This document shows, in pieces, positions 34,102 to 43,990 of a stretch of DNA of 64,000 bases (positions are counted from its first letter, which is position 1; each line of letters starts with the position of its first letter). The stretch comes from RYN-230 sp963770535 (GTDB taxonomy: Bacteria > Actinomycetota > Actinomycetes > Streptosporangiales > Streptosporangiaceae). The DNA lies in contig CAVYPZ010000003.1 in NCBI GenBank assembly GCA_963770535.1, forward strand, positions 930,001 through 994,000. Reading direction: 5' to 3'. Under the pieces are notes generated by a model. It did no database searches and had not been told where the DNA came from. It saw only the letters and a program-made list of their open reading frames with translations. Made by a program: the position numbers and the translations under genes.

Positions 34102-35229
34102 ATGACCAGCGTCGAGATCGGCCGGGGGAAGAGCGGCCGCCGCGCCTACCCGCTCGATGAGATCGGCATCGTCCCCTCCCGGCGGACCAGGGACCCCGAG
34201 GAGGTCTCGGTCGCCTGGCAGATCGACGCGTACCGGTTCGAGATGCCGCTGGTGGCGTCGCCGATGGACAGCGTGGTGTCGCCGCCCTTCGCCGCCAGGC
34301 TCGGCGGGCTCGGCGGCCTGGCCGTGCTGGACCTGGAAGGGCTGTGGACCCGGTTCCCCGACCCGGAGCCGATCCTGGCCGAGGTCGCCGAGCTGGGGCA
34401 CGAGGCCGCCACCCGGCGGCTCCAGCGGATCTACGCCGAGCCGATCAAGGAAGAGCTGATCGGCCAGCGGATCGAGGAGATCCGCTCCGCGGGGGTGACC
34501 ACCGCGGCCCGGCTGTCTCCGCAGCGGACCGTCCGGTACTACAAGACAGTCATCGACGCGGGCGTGGACATCTTCGTGATACGCGGCACCACGGTGTCCG
34601 CCGAGCACGTGTCCGGGCAGGCGGAGCCGCTCAACCTGAAGCAGTTCATCTACGAGCTCGACGTCCCGGTCATCGTGGGCGGCTGCGCCACCTACACCGC
34701 CGCCCTGCACCTGATGCGCACCGGCGCGGCCGGAGTGCTGGTCGGCTTCGGCGGCGGGTCGGGGCACACCACCGCCGCGGTGCTGGGCGTGACCGTCCCG
34801 ATGGCCACCGCGATCGCCGACGTGGCCGCCGCGCGCCGGGAGTACCTGGACGAGTCCGGCGGCCGGTATGTGCACGTGATCGCCGACGGCGGGATGACCC
34901 GCAGCGGTGATATCGCCAAGGCGCTGGCCTGCGGCTCGGACGCGGTCATGGTCGGCTCGCCGTTCGCGCGGGCTGCCGAGGCCCCGGGCCGCGGCTATCA
35001 CTGGGGGAGCGAGGCGCACCACCCCGACCTGCCGCGCGGCGCGCGGGTCGAGGTGGGCACGGTCGGGACCCTGGAGCAGATCCTGCACGGCCCATCCGAC
35101 GTGCCCGACGGCTCGCTCAACCTGATCGGCGCCCTCCGCCGGACGATGGCCACCTCCGGGTATTCCGATCTCAAGGAGTTCCAGCGGGTCGAGGTGGCCG
35201 TGACCCCGAACTCGCCGGCGCGACGGTGA
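34102..35229 (+). CDS. guaB3: GuaB3 family IMP dehydrogenase-related protein
   Basis: A 375-residue TIM-barrel protein with no CBS domains. The substrate loop reads VGFGGGSGHTTAAVLG, so the catalytic Cys of classical IMPDH is absent, as in M. tuberculosis GuaB3. Other blocks are MPLVASPMDSVVSPPFA and GGRYVHVIADGGMTRSGDIAKALACGSDAVMVGSPFA. Its reaction in actinobacteria is unsettled. It follows guaB after 63 nt holding a duplicated ACCTAAGCGGCC. The stop overlaps the glpD GTG. Confidence 0.92.
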   Translation: MTSVEIGRGKSGRRAYPLDEIGIVPSRRTRDPEEVSVAWQIDAYRFEMPLVASPMDSVVSPPFAARLGGLGGLAVLDLEGLWTRFPDPEPILAEVAELGHEAATRRLQRIYAEPIKEELIGQRIEEIRSAGVTTAARLSPQRTVRYYKTVIDAGVDIFVIRGTTVSAEHVSGQAEPLNLKQFIYELDVPVIVGGCATYTAALHLMRTGAAGVLVGFGGGSGHTTAAVLGVTVPMATAIADVAAARREYLDESGGRYVHVIADGGMTRSGDIAKALACGSDAVMVGSPFARAAEAPGRGYHWGSEAHHPDLPRGARVEVGTVGTLEQILHGPSDVPDGSLNLIGALRRTMATSGYSDLKEFQRVEVAVTPNSPARR

Positions 35230-36950
35230 CGATGTCGGCGGAGACGGCACGGCTGGACCCCGAAGGACGGGCCGCGGCGCTCGCCGCGCTCAGCGGGGAC
35301 GAGCTGCAGGTGCTCGTCGTGGGCGGGGGCGTGGTCGGCGCGGGCGTGGCCCTCGACGCGATCACCCGGGGCCTGTCCACCGGCCTGGTGGAGGCGCGTG
35401 ATTTCGCCTCCGGTACGTCCTCGCGCTCCAGCAAGCTGATCCACGGCGGGCTGCGCTACCTCGAGCAGCTGAACGTGAGCCTGGTCCGGGAGGCGCTGAC
35501 CGAGCGGGGGCTGCTGCTCCAGCGGATCGCCCCCCATCTGGTCCGCCCGGTGCCGTTCCTGTTCCCGCTCACCCACCACGTGTGGGAACGGGCGTACGTG
35601 GGAGCGGGGCTGAACGCCTACGACATGCTCGGGTTCTCGCTGGGCCAGCCTCGCGGGCTGCCGGGGCACCGCCAGCTCACCAAGCGGGGTGCACTGCGGC
35701 TCGCCCCCGCCCTTAAACGGTCCGTGCTCACCGGGGCGCTGCAGTACTGGGATGCCGAGGTGGATGACGCCCGGTACGTGGTCAGCCTGGTCCGCACGGC
35801 GGCCTGCTACGGGGCCCAGATCGCCTCACGGACGCAGGTCACCGGCTTCCTCCGCGAGGGGGAGCGGGTCACCGGGGTGCGCGCGGTAGACCTGGAGACC
35901 GGCCAGCAGCTCGAGATCCGGGCCCAGCAGGTGGTCAACGCGACCGGGGTATGGACCGACGAGGTGCAGGCCATGGTCGGCGGCCGCGGCGTGATCAACA
36001 TACGTGCCTCCAAGGGCGTGCACCTGGTCGTGCCGCGGGACCGCATCCAGTCGCGCACCGGGATCATCATCCGCACCCCGACCAGCGTGCTGTTCATCAT
36101 CCCGTGGGGCCGCCACTGGATCGTCGGCACCACGGACACCGAATGGACCCTGGACAAGGCCCACCCGGCGGCCAGCCGCGCCGACATCGATTACGTGCTG
36201 GCCCAGGTCAACACGGTCCTGGCCGTCCCGCTGACCCGGGAAGATGTGGCCGGGGTCTACGCCGGGCTGCGGCCGCTGCTGGCCGGGGAGTCCGACTCCA
36301 CCTCACGGCTGTCCCGGGAGCACGTGGTCGCGCACCCGGTGCCCGGGCTGGTGATGATCGCGGGCGGCAAGTACACCACCTACCGCCTGATGGCCCGGGA
36401 TGCGGTGGACGCGGTCGCGCACGGGCTGGACTGGCGGGTGCCGCCGTCCTGCACCGACGAGGTGCCGCTGGCGGGCGCGGACGGCTACCTGCCGCTATGG
36501 AACGCCCGGCACCGGCTGGCCCGGTCCTCGGGGCTGCACGTGGCCCGGATCGAGCACCTGCTGGGACGGTACGGGGCGCTGGCCACCGAGATCCTCGACA
36601 TGATCGCGGCCGAGCCGGACCTCGGGCGCCCGCTTACCGGCGCCGAGGACTACCTCCGCGCCGAGGTGAGCTACGCGGCCTCGCACGAGGGGGCCCGGCA
36701 CCTCGACGACGTGCTGGTCCGGCGGACCCACATCTCGATCGAGACGTGGGACCGTGGCCTGTCCGCCGCGGCGGAGACCGCCGAGCTGCTGGCCAAGCCC
36801 CTGCGCTGGGATGACCGCCAGGTGGCCAACGAGATCGGCCATTACGAGGCGACGATCGAGGCCGAGCGGGCCTCCCAGGAGGAGGCCACCGACCAGGCCG
36901 CCGACGCGCTGCTGCTGGACGCCCCCGACATCGTGCCGGTCATCAGCTAA
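35226..36950 (+). CDS. glpD: Aerobic glycerol-3-phosphate dehydrogenase
   Basis: A 574-residue flavoprotein that oxidises glycerol-3-phosphate to DHAP and passes electrons to the quinone pool at the membrane. It has the FAD motif VVGGGVVGAGVALDAITRG, the family block TSSRSSKLIHGGLRYLEQ, GVHLVVPRD, and IAGGKYTTYRLMARDAVD. The C-terminal helical domain is complete. Start GTG 35226 overlaps the guaB3 stop; ATG 35232 is an alternative. It matches mycobacterial GlpD2, whose neighbour is lpdA. Confidence 0.95.
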   Translation: MTMSAETARLDPEGRAAALAALSGDELQVLVVGGGVVGAGVALDAITRGLSTGLVEARDFASGTSSRSSKLIHGGLRYLEQLNVSLVREALTERGLLLQRIAPHLVRPVPFLFPLTHHVWERAYVGAGLNAYDMLGFSLGQPRGLPGHRQLTKRGALRLAPALKRSVLTGALQYWDAEVDDARYVVSLVRTAACYGAQIASRTQVTGFLREGERVTGVRAVDLETGQQLEIRAQQVVNATGVWTDEVQAMVGGRGVINIRASKGVHLVVPRDRIQSRTGIIIRTPTSVLFIIPWGRHWIVGTTDTEWTLDKAHPAASRADIDYVLAQVNTVLAVPLTREDVAGVYAGLRPLLAGESDSTSRLSREHVVAHPVPGLVMIAGGKYTTYRLMARDAVDAVAHGLDWRVPPSCTDEVPLAGADGYLPLWNARHRLARSSGLHVARIEHLLGRYGALATEILDMIAAEPDLGRPLTGAEDYLRAEVSYAASHEGARHLDDVLVRRTHISIETWDRGLSAAAETAELLAKPLRWDDRQVANEIGHYEATIEAERASQEEATDQAADALLLDAPDIVPVIS

Positions 36951-36956
36951 TAGACT
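36951..36956 (+). promoter_or_regulatory. -10 element for leaderless trpS
   Basis: TAGACT follows the glpD stop directly and ends 7 nt before the trpS ATG. That spacing would place the transcript start at the start codon. No Shine-Dalgarno is present. The -35 region is not obvious. Confidence 0.5.
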
Positions 36957-36963
36957 CGGGCGC

Positions 36964-37974
36964 ATGCCCAGGCCACGTGCGTTTTCCGGCATCCAGCCGA
37001 CTGCCGACTCGTTTCATCTCGGCAACTACCTTGGTGCGGTCCGCCAGTGGGTCGCGCTCCAGGAAACGCACGAGGCGTTCTACTGCGTCGTCGACCTGCA
37101 TGCGATCACGGTGCCGCAGGATCCGGCCCAGCTCCGCCAGCGGACCCGGGTGGCGGCTGCCCAGCTGTTCGCCGCCGGGCTCGACCCGGAGCGGGCCGTG
37201 GTGTTCGTGCAGAGCCACGTGCCGCAGCACACCGAGCTGGCCTGGGTGCTGGGCTGCATCACCGGGTTCGGTGAGCTCAGCCGGATGACCCAGTTCAAGG
37301 ACAAGGCGGCCAAGGGCGGCGCCCAGCAGGCCAGCCTGGGGCTGTTCAGCTACCCCGTGCTGCAGGCCGCGGACATCCTGCTCTACCAGACCAGCGAGGT
37401 GCCGGTCGGTGAGGACCAGCGCCAGCACCTGGAGCTCAGCCGGGACCTCGCGGTGCGGTTCAATCACCGTTACGGGCCCACCTTCACGGTGCCCTCGGCG
37501 CTGATCGTGTCAGGCGTCGCCAAGATCACCGACTTGCAGGAGCCGACCGCCAAGATGAGCAAGTCGTCCTCGTCGGCGTCGGGCATCATCGACGTGCTGG
37601 ACGAGCCCGGCGTGATCCGCAAGAAGATCGCCCGGGCCGTCACCGACCCGGGCAGCGAGGTCCGCGCGGACGAGAAGGACAAGCCGGGCGTCACCAACCT
37701 GCTGCGCATCTACTCGGCGCTCACCGGCGAGGACATCGCGGTGCTGGAGGCCCGGTACGCCGGCCAGGGCTACGGCACGTTCAAGAAGGACCTGGCCGAG
37801 GTGGTGGTCGAGGAGCTGGCCCCGATCCGCGAGCGGACCGGGAAGCTGCTCGCCGACGAGGGGGAACTGGACCGGCTGCTCGCCCACGGGGCTGGCCGGG
37901 CGGGGCCGGTGGCCCGGGAGACCATGGCCATGGTCTCCGGCCGGGTGGGCTTCCTCCGGCCGCCCGGCGCCTGA
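36964..37974 (+). CDS. trpS: Tryptophanyl-tRNA synthetase
   Basis: A class I synthetase of 336 residues from ATG 36964 (MPRPRAFSGIQPTADSFHLGNYLGAV). The HIGH-like motif is HLGN (18-21) and the KMSKS motif is at 197-201. Other family features are DLHAIT, PVLQAADILLYQ and PVGEDQRQHLELSRDLA. The longer upstream open frame runs through glpD and is a shadow. The gene charges tRNA-Trp in the cytosol. Confidence 0.96.
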   Translation: MPRPRAFSGIQPTADSFHLGNYLGAVRQWVALQETHEAFYCVVDLHAITVPQDPAQLRQRTRVAAAQLFAAGLDPERAVVFVQSHVPQHTELAWVLGCITGFGELSRMTQFKDKAAKGGAQQASLGLFSYPVLQAADILLYQTSEVPVGEDQRQHLELSRDLAVRFNHRYGPTFTVPSALIVSGVAKITDLQEPTAKMSKSSSSASGIIDVLDEPGVIRKKIARAVTDPGSEVRADEKDKPGVTNLLRIYSALTGEDIAVLEARYAGQGYGTFKKDLAEVVVEELAPIRERTGKLLADEGELDRLLAHGAGRAGPVARETMAMVSGRVGFLRPPGA

Positions 37975-38000
37975 GCGGGACCACGGCCCGTCTTGTTCAC

Positions 38001-38020
38001 GCTGAGTAGTCAGTTACGGG
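38001..38020. promoter_or_regulatory. GCTGAGTAGTCA motif upstream of the mutase gene
   Basis: GCTGAGTAGTCAGTTACGGG matches the left half of the palindromes at 30832 and 53628, but its right half is not symmetric. It lies about 98 nt before the acyl-CoA mutase start. Confidence 0.4.
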
Positions 38021-38117
38021 CGATCGTGCCTTCGTGGGCTGATCTGTCCGCCCGCTGTGCCAGGGTGTGGTGAAGCTCGCTTTAGGTGTACGGGGTCGCG
38101 CCCCTTAACCTTGGGTC

Positions 38118-39698
<1,581 letters not shown>

Positions 39699-39749
39699 CC
39701 GCCACCGCATCATGTCTGCTCACAGAGTGTCCGTCATCGTGCGCCACCA

Positions 39750-39789
39750 TGCTTACCGAGAGTCATCACTAGTAAGCAGATTAGTAGTG
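39750..39789. promoter_or_regulatory. Nested palindromes upstream of the GCS2 ligase gene
   Basis: CACTAGTAA (39767-39775) and TTAGTAGTG (39781-39789) form a 9-bp dyad with one mismatch and a 5-nt centre. TGCTTAC (39750-39756) and GTAAGCA (39772-39778) form an overlapping dyad. The segment is A+T-rich for this genome and lies in a 186-nt gap, about 95 nt before the start codon. Confidence 0.5.
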
Positions 39790-39884
39790 GGGCGGCGTGG
39801 TGAGCCGCGCCCGGGGTTGAGGCCCGTTCCGTGGTGGCCCCTGCGGGCTGGCGGGCCAGCGGGGTGATGACCATGAGGAGGTCG

Positions 39885-41051
39885 ATGGTGGCTATCTGGT
39901 GGAACTCCTCCCGGGGCGCGACCCTGGGGGTCGAGTGGGAGCTTCAGCTGATCGACGCCGCCAGCAAGCTGCTGCGCCAGGACGCGCGGGAGGTCATCTC
40001 CGCCCTCCGGGGCCGGGACGCGACCGGGCCGCAGCCCAAGATTCACGACGAGCTCATGCAGTCCACCGTCGAGGTGGTCACCGGCGTCTGCAGTACGGTC
40101 TCCGAGGCCGTAGCGGACCTAGCCGCGACAATTGCTGACCTTCAGCGGATCACGGATATGCGCGGTACGATGCTGGCCTGCGCCGGAACACATCCTGTCA
40201 GCGATTGGCGGGATGCCAAGATGGCGCCCGTTCAGCGCTATGCGGAACTCGTCGAGCAGATGCAGTGGCTGGCCCGCCGGATTCAGACCTTTGGTGTGCA
40301 TGTCCACGTGGGGCTTCGTGATGGCAGCAAGGCGATTCCGATCGTCAACGCTCTCGCCGCTTATCTGCCGCACTTCCTCGCGCTGACCGCGTCGAGCCCG
40401 TTCTGGGGAGGGCACGACACCGGGCTCGCCTCGAGCAGGGCGGTCATCTTCGGCGGGTTGCCGACCGCAGGTCCGCCACAATTGCTGGCGGACTGGAGTG
40501 AGTTCGAGGAGTACATGGACACGCTGCTGCGGGCCGGGACCATCCGGAGCATCAAGGAAGTGTGGTGGGATGTCCGGCCGCACCCTGACTTCGGCACGGT
40601 CGAGATCCGCATGTTCGACGGGGTCCCGACCCTGCGGGAGGTCGGCATGGTCGCCGCCCTGTCACAGTGCCTGGTTCAGCTGCTCGACACGCAGCTGGAC
40701 CGCGGCTACCGGCTGCCCACCCAGCGGTCCTGGGTCGTCCGCGACAACCGGTGGCGGGCGACCAGGTACGGGCTCGATGCCATCGTGATCACGGACGCGG
40801 CGGGGGCGACCGCGCCGCTGCGCGACGAGCTGTATGAGCTGTTCCAGGAGATTCAACCGGTCGCGCAGCGGCTGGGCTGCGCGGACGAGCTGGACGTGCT
40901 CGGCGAGGTACTCGAAGGTGGTGCCTCGTACGAGCGGCAGCGGGCCGTGGTGGCAACAGGCGGGGGGCTGACGGACGTGGTGGACGCACTGGTCACGGAG
41001 TTTGCCGAGGACCGGTTTGTCCGCCCGGGGGAGGCAGCGAATGCCGAATGA
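39885..41051 (+). CDS. GCS2-type carboxylate-amine ligase (YbdK family)
   Basis: About 388 residues from ATG 39885; ATGs at 39867 and 39873 are alternatives, and GTG 39888 has the better distance to AGGAGG. Family motifs are TLGVEWELQLID, the Glu-rich MQSTVEVVTGVC, FGVHVHVGL, WWDVRPHPDFGTVEIRMFD and YGLDA. These enzymes join glutamate and cysteine weakly, or ligate other amines; the true substrate is unknown. Base composition is slightly less G+C-rich near the start. The end overlaps the amidohydrolase start by 11 nt. Confidence 0.9.
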   Translation: MVAIWWNSSRGATLGVEWELQLIDAASKLLRQDAREVISALRGRDATGPQPKIHDELMQSTVEVVTGVCSTVSEAVADLAATIADLQRITDMRGTMLACAGTHPVSDWRDAKMAPVQRYAELVEQMQWLARRIQTFGVHVHVGLRDGSKAIPIVNALAAYLPHFLALTASSPFWGGHDTGLASSRAVIFGGLPTAGPPQLLADWSEFEEYMDTLLRAGTIRSIKEVWWDVRPHPDFGTVEIRMFDGVPTLREVGMVAALSQCLVQLLDTQLDRGYRLPTQRSWVVRDNRWRATRYGLDAIVITDAAGATAPLRDELYELFQEIQPVAQRLGCADELDVLGEVLEGGASYERQRAVVATGGGLTDVVDALVTEFAEDRFVRPGEAANAE

Positions 41052-42300
41052 CGCTCTGCGCGCGGATCTCGGCTCGTTCCTGGCCGCGCACGAGGCTGAA
41101 CTGATCGACTTCCGCCGGGACATGCACGCCCATCCCGAGCTCGGCTATCACGAGCACCGGGCCACCCGGCGGATCGCGCTCCGCCTGGCGGCCGCGGGCC
41201 TGCGGCCGATGATCCTGCCCAAGGGAACGGGGCTGATCGCGGACATCGGCGCCTGCGGCGACGGCCCGCTGGTGGCGCTGCGGGCCGACCTGGACGCGCT
41301 GCCGGTCAGCGACGAGAAGCAGGTCTCCTACCGCTCGACGGTGCCCAATGCGTGCCACGCCTGCGGGCACGACGTGCACACCACCATCGTCCTGGGTGCG
41401 GGGCTCTTCCTGGCCCAGCAGGCCGCCTCGGGGCGGCTGCCGGGACGGGTGCGGCTGATCTTCCAGCCGGCCGAGGAGGTGGCCGGCGGCGCGCTGGACG
41501 TCATGGCGGCCGGTGGCATCGCCTCCGTGGACCGCATCTTCGGCCTGCACTGCGACCCGCGCCTGGATGCGGGCCTCGTCGGGGTGCGCAGCGGCCCCAT
41601 CACCGCCGCGTGCGACCGCATCACCGTCCGGGTCACCGGGCCGGGCGGACATACCGCCCGGCCCCATTTGACTGCTGACCTGGTCTACGCGCTCGGCAAG
41701 ATCGTTACCGAGCTGCCCGCGGCGCTGTCCCGGCGGGTCGATCCCCGGTCCAGCCTCAGCCTGGTGTGGGGCCGGGTGAGCGCCGGGACCGGGGCCAACT
41801 CCATTCCCGACGACGGGATCGTGGAGGGCACCGTCCGCTGCCTCGACGACAAGGCCTGGCATGAGGCGCCAGAGCTGCTCAAGGCACTGATCGAGTCGGT
41901 GGCCAGTGCCTACGGCGTCATCGCCGACCTGGCGTATCAGCGGAGTGTCCCGCCCACCGTGAACGAGCCGTCCAGCACGGCACTGCTGGCCGCGGCGGCG
42001 GAGCAGGTACTCGGCCCCGACGCGGTGACCACGACCCAGCAGAGCCTGGGCGGGGAGGACTTCGCCTGGTACCTGGAGTCCGTGCCGGGCTCGCTGGCCC
42101 GGCTGGGCACCCGCGTCCCCGGGTCCGGCCAGGACTTCGACATTCACCAGCCGGCCTTCGACGTGGACGAGAGCGCGATCGGCACCGGGGTGCGGCTGCT
42201 GTCCGCCGCCGCGATCGCCGCCGTCCGGGGCAGCGCGGTCGCCCCCGAGCCCATCCCGGACACCGCCATCGCGCCTGAGGCAGGCGCCGCGCTCGCCTGA
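41041..42300 (+). CDS. M20 family amidohydrolase
   Basis: A 419-residue zinc-dependent amidohydrolase of the aminoacylase/IAA-amino acid hydrolase type. Conserved features are DFRRDMHAHPELGYHEH, VALRADLDALPV, the metal motif CHACGHDVHTT, FQPAEEVAGGA with the catalytic Glu pair, and GGEDFAWYLESVPG near the C-terminus. ATG 41041 overlaps the ligase end and has a GGGAGG site. Pairing with a GCS2 ligase suggests opposing synthesis and hydrolysis of an amide, but this is inference. AmiA1/AmiB1 lie near lpdA in M. tuberculosis. Confidence 0.9.
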   Translation: MPNDALRADLGSFLAAHEAELIDFRRDMHAHPELGYHEHRATRRIALRLAAAGLRPMILPKGTGLIADIGACGDGPLVALRADLDALPVSDEKQVSYRSTVPNACHACGHDVHTTIVLGAGLFLAQQAASGRLPGRVRLIFQPAEEVAGGALDVMAAGGIASVDRIFGLHCDPRLDAGLVGVRSGPITAACDRITVRVTGPGGHTARPHLTADLVYALGKIVTELPAALSRRVDPRSSLSLVWGRVSAGTGANSIPDDGIVEGTVRCLDDKAWHEAPELLKALIESVASAYGVIADLAYQRSVPPTVNEPSSTALLAAAAEQVLGPDAVTTTQQSLGGEDFAWYLESVPGSLARLGTRVPGSGQDFDIHQPAFDVDESAIGTGVRLLSAAAIAAVRGSAVAPEPIPDTAIAPEAGAALA

Positions 42301-42442
42301 GGAGGAAGCCGGTCAGCCGTGTGGGCTCAGCGGCCCTCCTAGGGGCACGGGCCGGTGATCGCCGGCCCGCGTAGGCTGATCCAGCGGCCGGACAGCGGCC
42401 GGACAGCGGCCTGGCCAGCACCCGGGCCCGGCGGGCCCGGCC

Positions 42443-43114
42443 ATGGGGACTTGGAGCGCGGTGGCGGTGTTTTCGCGGCACGATCTGCTCGGTGAGCGGC
42501 AGGTCTACCGGACGACCGCGTCCCTGGTGGCCTGGTGGGCCTGGACGGCGTTCGCGGTCGTGCTGCTGGCCGTGCTCGCGCTGCGGCACCATGATCACGC
42601 GGCGCTGGTCACCGCCGTCGTGATCGTCGCGATCACCGGGATCATGTATGCGTGTGCCCTGCGTCCCCGGATCGTGGCCGCAGCCGCGGAGGTCACGGTG
42701 GTGAACCCGCTGAGGGTGCACGTGCTGCCGTGGCCTGCGGTAACCGGGGTGGACCTCCTGCACAACGTCCGGATCCACTACCGGGCCGCCTCCGGCGAGA
42801 GGATCGTGCACAGCTGGGCGATCCAGTCGTCGGGACGTTCCAGGACCCGCAGTGAGCTGCGGGCCCGCCGGGCCGCCCGCCGTGAGACGGCCCCCGAGCC
42901 CGGACACACCCGGCTGCCCGAGGAAGCCCAGGCTGCCCTGGCGGGATCGGCGGCCGAGTTCATTGCCCGGCAGCTGGACGAACGGGCCAGGCTTCAGCGG
43001 TCCCCGAGCACGCCGCAGGCCGCTTCCGCCGGCCCCGGGGTGCACTGGGCCTGGGGCCCCATGGCGGCGATGGCGGTTCCGTTGCTGCTACTGGTGGCCG
43101 TGACGCTGGCCTGA
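42443..43114 (+). CDS. PH-domain-like membrane protein
   Basis: A 223-residue protein with two N-terminal membrane helices (about residues 30-70), a bacterial PH-like segment (LRPRIVAAAAEVTVVNPLRVHVLPWPAVTGVDL), a charged Arg/Glu linker and a C-terminal helix (MAAMAVPLLLLVAVTLA). This matches small actinobacterial PH-domain membrane proteins of unknown function. ATG 42443 lacks a ribosome site; GTG 42461 or 42467 is better placed after GGAG. Confidence 0.75.
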   Translation: MGTWSAVAVFSRHDLLGERQVYRTTASLVAWWAWTAFAVVLLAVLALRHHDHAALVTAVVIVAITGIMYACALRPRIVAAAAEVTVVNPLRVHVLPWPAVTGVDLLHNVRIHYRAASGERIVHSWAIQSSGRSRTRSELRARRAARRETAPEPGHTRLPEEAQAALAGSAAEFIARQLDERARLQRSPSTPQAASAGPGVHWAWGPMAAMAVPLLLLVAVTLA

Positions 43115-43240
43115 GGCCGGCCGGCGGCCTGGCCATGCGCGCGCCGGAGCCGCAGCCGGGACACCGCTGCCCGGTCCGCGGACCGCTGCCCGGTCCGCGG
43201 ACCATCCCCCCGGTCCGCGGAACCACTCGCGGAACCCATT

Positions 43241-43264
43241 TGACTTAAAGTGCTCTTTAAGTCA
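43241..43264 (+). promoter_or_regulatory. Perfect operator palindrome upstream of the split transketolase
   Basis: TGACTTAAAG (43241-43250), TGCT, CTTTAAGTCA (43255-43264): 10-bp arms without mismatch. It lies 12 nt before the transketolase ATG in an A+T-rich island. The form suits a dimeric repressor of MarR, TetR or a similar type. No regulator gene is adjacent. Confidence 0.75.
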
Positions 43265-43276
43265 GACCATGGGGCC

Positions 43277-43981
43277 ATGACGACGACCGCTGACCACCGC
43301 CCGCCCGCGAAGTTCGCTGACCTGCCCGGACTGATGTCGCTGATGACCGGGGACGACAAGCACGACCAGGCAGCCACCTCCACCCTGGACGTGCTCTGGG
43401 TGCTCTATGACCGCGTGATGCGGGTCACCCCGCAGACCGCCGGCGACGACGCACGAGACCGTTTTCTGCTCTCCAAAGGGCACGGGCCGATGGCGTACTA
43501 CGCCGTGCTCGCGGCCAAGGGCTTCGTGGACCCCGGGGACCTGCCCGGCTTCGGGGCGTTCGGCTCGGCCTTCGGGCTGCACCCGGACCGGACCCTGATC
43601 CCGGGGGTGGAGATCTCCAGCGGGTCGCTCGGCCACGGGCTGCCGCTGGCTGCGGGCGTGGCCCTCGGCCTGCGGGCCCAGAACCTGACGGGGTCGCGGG
43701 TTTTCGTCCTGGCCGGGGACGCCGAGCTGGACGAGGGATCCAACCAGGAGGCGATCGCGTTCGCCCGGGCCGCGCGGCTGGACGCGCTGCATGTCGTGGT
43801 GGTGGACAACGCCTCATCCACGTACGGCTGGCCAGGCGGGGTGGAAGCCCGGTTCGCGGTCGAGGGCTGGTCGGTGTGCCGGGTGCCCGGCCGCGATCAC
43901 GACGCGCTGGAGACTGCGCTCACCGCCCCGCATCCGGGCCGGCCGCACATGGTCGCCGCCGTTGTCGAGCCCAAGCGATAG
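43277..43981 (+). CDS. Transketolase, N-terminal (TPP-binding) subunit
   Basis: A 234-residue subunit with the thiamine diphosphate region of transketolase: LSKGHGPMAYYAVLAAKG, EISSGSLGHGLPLAAGVALGLR and GDAELDEGSNQEAIAFA. It is about one third of a full-length enzyme; the partner follows 9 nt later. ATG 43277 is preferred over the upstream frame. Split transketolases occur in secondary or specialised pentose metabolism; a normal tkt is probably elsewhere. Confidence 0.92.
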   Translation: MTTTADHRPPAKFADLPGLMSLMTGDDKHDQAATSTLDVLWVLYDRVMRVTPQTAGDDARDRFLLSKGHGPMAYYAVLAAKGFVDPGDLPGFGAFGSAFGLHPDRTLIPGVEISSGSLGHGLPLAAGVALGLRAQNLTGSRVFVLAGDAELDEGSNQEAIAFARAARLDALHVVVVDNASSTYGWPGGVEARFAVEGWSVCRVPGRDHDALETALTAPHPGRPHMVAAVVEPKR

Positions 43982-43990
43982 GAGAAGGCC

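Noticed and set aside
36754..36963. N-terminal extension of TrpS
   Set aside because: The upstream codons overlap glpD in another frame; ATG 36964 gives the normal synthetase N-terminus.
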